Assembly (NCBI GenBank): GCA_003852805.1
Contig: RDDY01000197.1
Span: 1 to 7,398, forward strand
Source: Chryseobacterium sp.
GTDB lineage: Bacteria > Bacteroidota > Bacteroidia > Flavobacteriales > Weeksellaceae
Length of the DNA stretch: 7,398 nt
Direction: 5' to 3'
Shown: positions 5,262 to 7,398 of the stretch, piece after piece
Numbering within the stretch: position 1 is the stretch's first letter
Layout: every line of letters starts with the position of its first letter
Position numbers and translations under genes: made by a program
Notes under the pieces: generated by a model
What the model saw: the letters and a program-made list of their open reading frames with translations, nothing else
Told to the model about the DNA's origin: nothing
Database searches by the model: none

Positions 5262-6239
5262 ATGGTCAGCCTTTTACACCCCGGCTTCGCAGAAATGAAC
5301 AAACGCTCTCTGTCGGGCCAAGCCTTTTTCTTCATCACCGATTTTTTGTTAAATGAGGTACAGGTCTTCGGCATCGATGAACTGACACAGGAAAATATTT
5401 TTGTGCATTTCCCGACATTTACGAACGATAATAGAGAGCCGTTTGGTTACACGGTTCCCGAACTGAGGATCTTCCGCGAAAGCTTCGAAGAATATAAGGT
5501 GGGCTTTGACCATATCATGAACAACTTGAAGGCGGGAAATTCTTACCTGCTGAATTATACGCGGAAAACAAGAATAGAATATGACCTGCCGTTTGACGAG
5601 ATTTTCTGTCGGGCAAAAGCCAAATACAAGGTTTCTTACAAAAACAATTGGCTGTTCTTTTCTCCCGAAACTTTCATAAAAATCGAGGACGGCCAAGTTT
5701 ATACCGAGCCGATGAAAGGCACCATAGAAGCAGAACTTCCCAACGCTGCCGAACTTCTGAGAAACGATGTTAAAGAAAAAGCCGAACATTATACCGTTGT
5801 AGATTTGCTTCGGAATGATTTGAGCCGCGTGGCCGACGATGTCACCGTCAACGATTTCGGCCGTATCGACTATATCGAAACCGGGCGCAAGAACCTGTTC
5901 GCCATGAGTTCGAACATATCAGGACAGATAAAACCCGAATACCGCGGACGCATCGGCAGCATTCTCAGCGAAATGCTTCCCGCAGGCTCGATCTTGGGCG
6001 CTCCCAAACACAAAACTTTGGAAATCACTTTGGAAGCCGAGCGTTATGACCGCGGCTTTTACACCGGTGTTTGCGGTTTGTTTGACGGCGAGAATCTGGA
6101 CTCGTGCGTGATGATCCGGTTCTTGGAAAAAGAAAACGGACAACTGTTTTTCAAAAGCGGCGGCGGCATTACCCACATGAGCAGAGCCGAAGCAGAGTAC
6201 CAAGAATGCTTAAACAAAATCTATGTGCCGCTTTCTTGA
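5262..6239 (+). CDS. pabB: Aminodeoxychorismate synthase component I (compact form)
   Basis: PabB converts chorismate plus ammonia to 4-amino-4-deoxychorismate, the first committed step to p-aminobenzoate and folate; it is cytosolic. The chorismate-binding domain is clear: LKAGNSYLLNYTRKT (89-103), SPETF (134-138), PMKGT (150-154), HYTVVDLLRNDLSRVA (176-191), PAGSILGAPKHKT (240-252), GFYTGVCGLFDG (265-276) and GGGITHMSRAEAEYQE (300-315). Lys152 in PMKGT marks an aminodeoxychorismate synthase; anthranilate synthase has Ala there. Glu136 and Lys152 are 16 residues apart, like E. coli Glu258 and Lys274. At 325 residues it lacks much of the N-terminal region of E. coli PabB (453), as expected for compact Bacteroidota forms. 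GAPK is preceded by Leu245 where Thr, Ser or Cys is usual. The first Met is preferred for promoter spacing; Met12 is an alternative. No pabA glutaminase gene is nearby. The gene overlaps pabC by 17 bp. Confidence 0.93.
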   Translation: MVSLLHPGFAEMNKRSLSGQAFFFITDFLLNEVQVFGIDELTQENIFVHFPTFTNDNREPFGYTVPELRIFRESFEEYKVGFDHIMNNLKAGNSYLLNYTRKTRIEYDLPFDEIFCRAKAKYKVSYKNNWLFFSPETFIKIEDGQVYTEPMKGTIEAELPNAAELLRNDVKEKAEHYTVVDLLRNDLSRVADDVTVNDFGRIDYIETGRKNLFAMSSNISGQIKPEYRGRIGSILSEMLPAGSILGAPKHKTLEITLEAERYDRGFYTGVCGLFDGENLDSCVMIRFLEKENGQLFFKSGGGITHMSRAEAEYQECLNKIYVPLS

Positions 6240-6816
6240 GAGCATCCGCATAGAAAACGGCGAACCGCAATTGCTTGCTCTGCATCAAGACCGCGTAAAC
6301 CGCAGTTTGAATACTTGGAATGCAAAGTCTCTCGATTTGTCGGAACTCGCTGCACTGCAAGATTTTCCCAAAACGAGATTATTCAAGTGGAGAATCGTTT
6401 ACGACGCTATGGGCGTAATCCGGCAAGAACTTCAGGCCTATCACCGTGCGCGGCATACCTCATTTTTAATTGTGGACGGAAGTCACTTAGATTATTCCTT
6501 CAAGTACGAAGACCGCTCGGAATTGGAAAAACTCAAACGGACCGGTTATGAGATCATCATTCATCGAAACGGCCGTATCTGTGACAGCTCTTACTCCAAT
6601 CTCATTTTCGAGAAAGACGCCAAATGGTTTACTCCACGCAGCTTTTTATTGAACGGCGTAATGCGTCGGCATTTGCTGAGCATCGACGCCATATCGGAAG
6701 CGGACATCACTTTAGATAACATTCACTTATTCCGTAGTTTTCAGCTCATTAACGCAATGAACCGTTTTGGCGAAAACACATACAGCCTTTTGGATATTGT
6801 TAACCCAAAGATTTAA
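6223..6816 (+). CDS. pabC: Aminodeoxychorismate lyase, compact class IV PLP aminotransferase fold
   Basis: PabC removes pyruvate from 4-amino-4-deoxychorismate to give p-aminobenzoate, completing the step begun by PabB. The MCRFLESIRIENGEP start (1-15) and HQDRVNRS (21-28) are typical of the short Bacteroidota proteins. The likely PLP Schiff-base lysine is Lys94 in DYSFKYEDRS (90-99). The DSSYSNLIF segment (121-129) and FLLNGVMRRHLL (141-152) correspond to the cofactor-phosphate and substrate regions of class IV enzymes. At 197 residues it is much shorter than E. coli PabC (269), with most of the loss in the N-terminal domain. A branched-chain or D-amino-acid aminotransferase would be longer. 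Its position directly after pabB, with a 17-bp overlap and a shared transcript, strongly favours the lyase. It ends inside the convergent menD gene, with no terminator visible. Confidence 0.88.
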   Translation: MCRFLESIRIENGEPQLLALHQDRVNRSLNTWNAKSLDLSELAALQDFPKTRLFKWRIVYDAMGVIRQELQAYHRARHTSFLIVDGSHLDYSFKYEDRSELEKLKRTGYEIIIHRNGRICDSSYSNLIFEKDAKWFTPRSFLLNGVMRRHLLSIDAISEADITLDNIHLFRSFQLINAMNRFGENTYSLLDIVNPKI

Positions 6817-7398
6817 AGTACTCCTTCAGAACTGTCGCGTTGGGGCGGTCCGCCGTATTAACTTCCAAAATTATCGGACGCTCGCTTGACTCAAAGAAAT
6901 GGCTAAGGTTGCTCATCAAACCCTCCGCATTGTCAGCGTATAAATATTCCATATTGAAATGCTTCGCCAAATGCTCGGCTTGCAGATGATGCTTGGTTGC
7001 GATAAGATCATCAACCGCACGCGTATCTTCAGGACCGGGAATGATTCTGAATATACTCCCCTCGCCGTTATTGATGACGATTATCCTTGCGGTTGACGGT
7101 ATATACTTGTTCCACAGACCGTTGATGTCATAAAAGAAGCTTAATTCCCCGGTGACTAAAAGCACGGGCGCATTCTCTTTTATCGCAAACCCCATCGCGG
7201 TAGAAGTGCAGCCGTCGATGCCGCTGACACCGCGGTTGCAATAGACCTCGTGTTCCTTCGTGAAATCAAACAATTGCGCGTAACGGATCGGAGAACTGTT
7301 CGAGATGTGGATCCTATACCCATCAGGAACCGCATTTTCCAACTGTTTGAAAATATAGAAATCGGAGAACGGAACATTTTCCAAATACTGTCGGTGTG
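6800..7398 (-). CDS. menD: MenD C-terminal part (SEPHCHC synthase), cut by the right edge
   Basis: MenD is a thiamine-diphosphate enzyme joining 2-oxoglutarate-derived succinic semialdehyde to isochorismate in menaquinone synthesis. The frame is open to the right edge; the visible part is 198 residues of the C-terminal ThDP-binding domain, so the real start is outside the window. An in-frame TTG at 7384-7382 is an internal Leu codon, not a start. Motifs in order are ISNSSPIRYAQLF, CNRGVSGIDGCTSTAMGFA, LVTGELSFFYDINGLWN, VINNGEGSIFRIIPGPED and EHLAKHFNMEYL. These match Bacteroidota MenD well. The ThDP/Mg2+ motif reads Gly-Glu (Glu codon 7147-7145) where MenD normally has Gly-Asp, and NNGEGS replaces the usual glycine-rich NNGGGG. 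The gene converges on pabC with a 17-bp overlap of coding ends. Other men genes are expected to the right but cannot be seen. Confidence 0.95.
   Translation of the reverse strand, partial: HRQYLENVPFSDFYIFKQLENAVPDGYRIHISNSSPIRYAQLFDFTKEHEVYCNRGVSGIDGCTSTAMGFAIKENAPVLLVTGELSFFYDINGLWNKYIPSTARIIVINNGEGSIFRIIPGPEDTRAVDDLIATKHHLQAEHLAKHFNMEYLYADNAEGLMSNLSHFFESSERPIILEVNTADRPNATVLKEYFKSLG

Noticed and set aside
5349..5789. Minus-strand open frame of 146 codons within pabB
   Set aside because: The pabB reading on the plus strand carries all the family motifs; the reverse frame has none.
7382..7384. TTG as the start of the 194-residue menD reading
   Set aside because: The frame stays open upstream to the window edge, and the MenD domain clearly continues beyond it. 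The TTG is an internal Leu codon.
1..7398. Mobile element, CRISPR array, toxin-antitoxin or defence island
   Set aside because: There are no spaced direct repeats, transposase or integrase motifs, tRNA-like structures or small paired toxin/antitoxin frames. All sizeable stretches are covered by housekeeping or membrane-protein genes.

Overview
This window looks like an ordinary chromosomal segment from a member of the Bacteroidota, possibly a Flavobacteriia/Weeksellaceae-like lineage with unusually even base composition. Three things point there. The -7 promoter boxes are of the TAnnTTTG type, there are no Shine-Dalgarno sequences before the starts, and the protein set fits (compact PabB and PabC, a DUF3820 protein, a Bacteroidota-style MenD, and a lipoprotein resembling PQQ-dependent sugar dehydrogenases). 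I see no mobile element, CRISPR array, tRNA, rRNA or phage gene.

Layout from left to right. (1) Positions 1-201, minus strand: the first 67 residues of a secreted lipoprotein, probably a PQQ-dependent sugar dehydrogenase, cut by the left edge. (2) 275-2266, plus strand: a complete uvrB, preceded by a -7 box so close to the ATG that the mRNA is probably leaderless, and followed by a strong intrinsic terminator. (3) 2306-5217, minus strand: four genes read right to left. Two are adjacent paralogous six-helix membrane proteins (239 and 248 aa). After a terminator comes an AI-2E/PerM-family membrane protein, which overlaps a small DUF3820 protein by an ATGA junction. (4) 5262-6816, plus strand: a two-gene operon, pabB-pabC, converting chorismate to p-aminobenzoate for folate. 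It is divergent from the membrane genes over a 44-bp intergenic region that holds two back-to-back -7 boxes. (5) 6800-7398, minus strand: the C-terminal part of menD (menaquinone synthesis), running off the right edge and overlapping the end of pabC tail to tail.

Functionally, pabB/pabC and menD belong to two branches leaving chorismate (folate and menaquinone). UvrB is nucleotide excision repair. The membrane genes have no assigned substrate. The window is very compact: no gap between genes exceeds about 75 bp, there are several overlaps, and one terminator hairpin doubles as coding sequence. I found no convincing new multi-gene system. The items worth a second look are small-scale: leaderless promoters, a terminator whose loop is the opposing gene's stop codon, a terminator abutting a start codon, motif substitutions in MenD and PabB, and the paralogous membrane pair.
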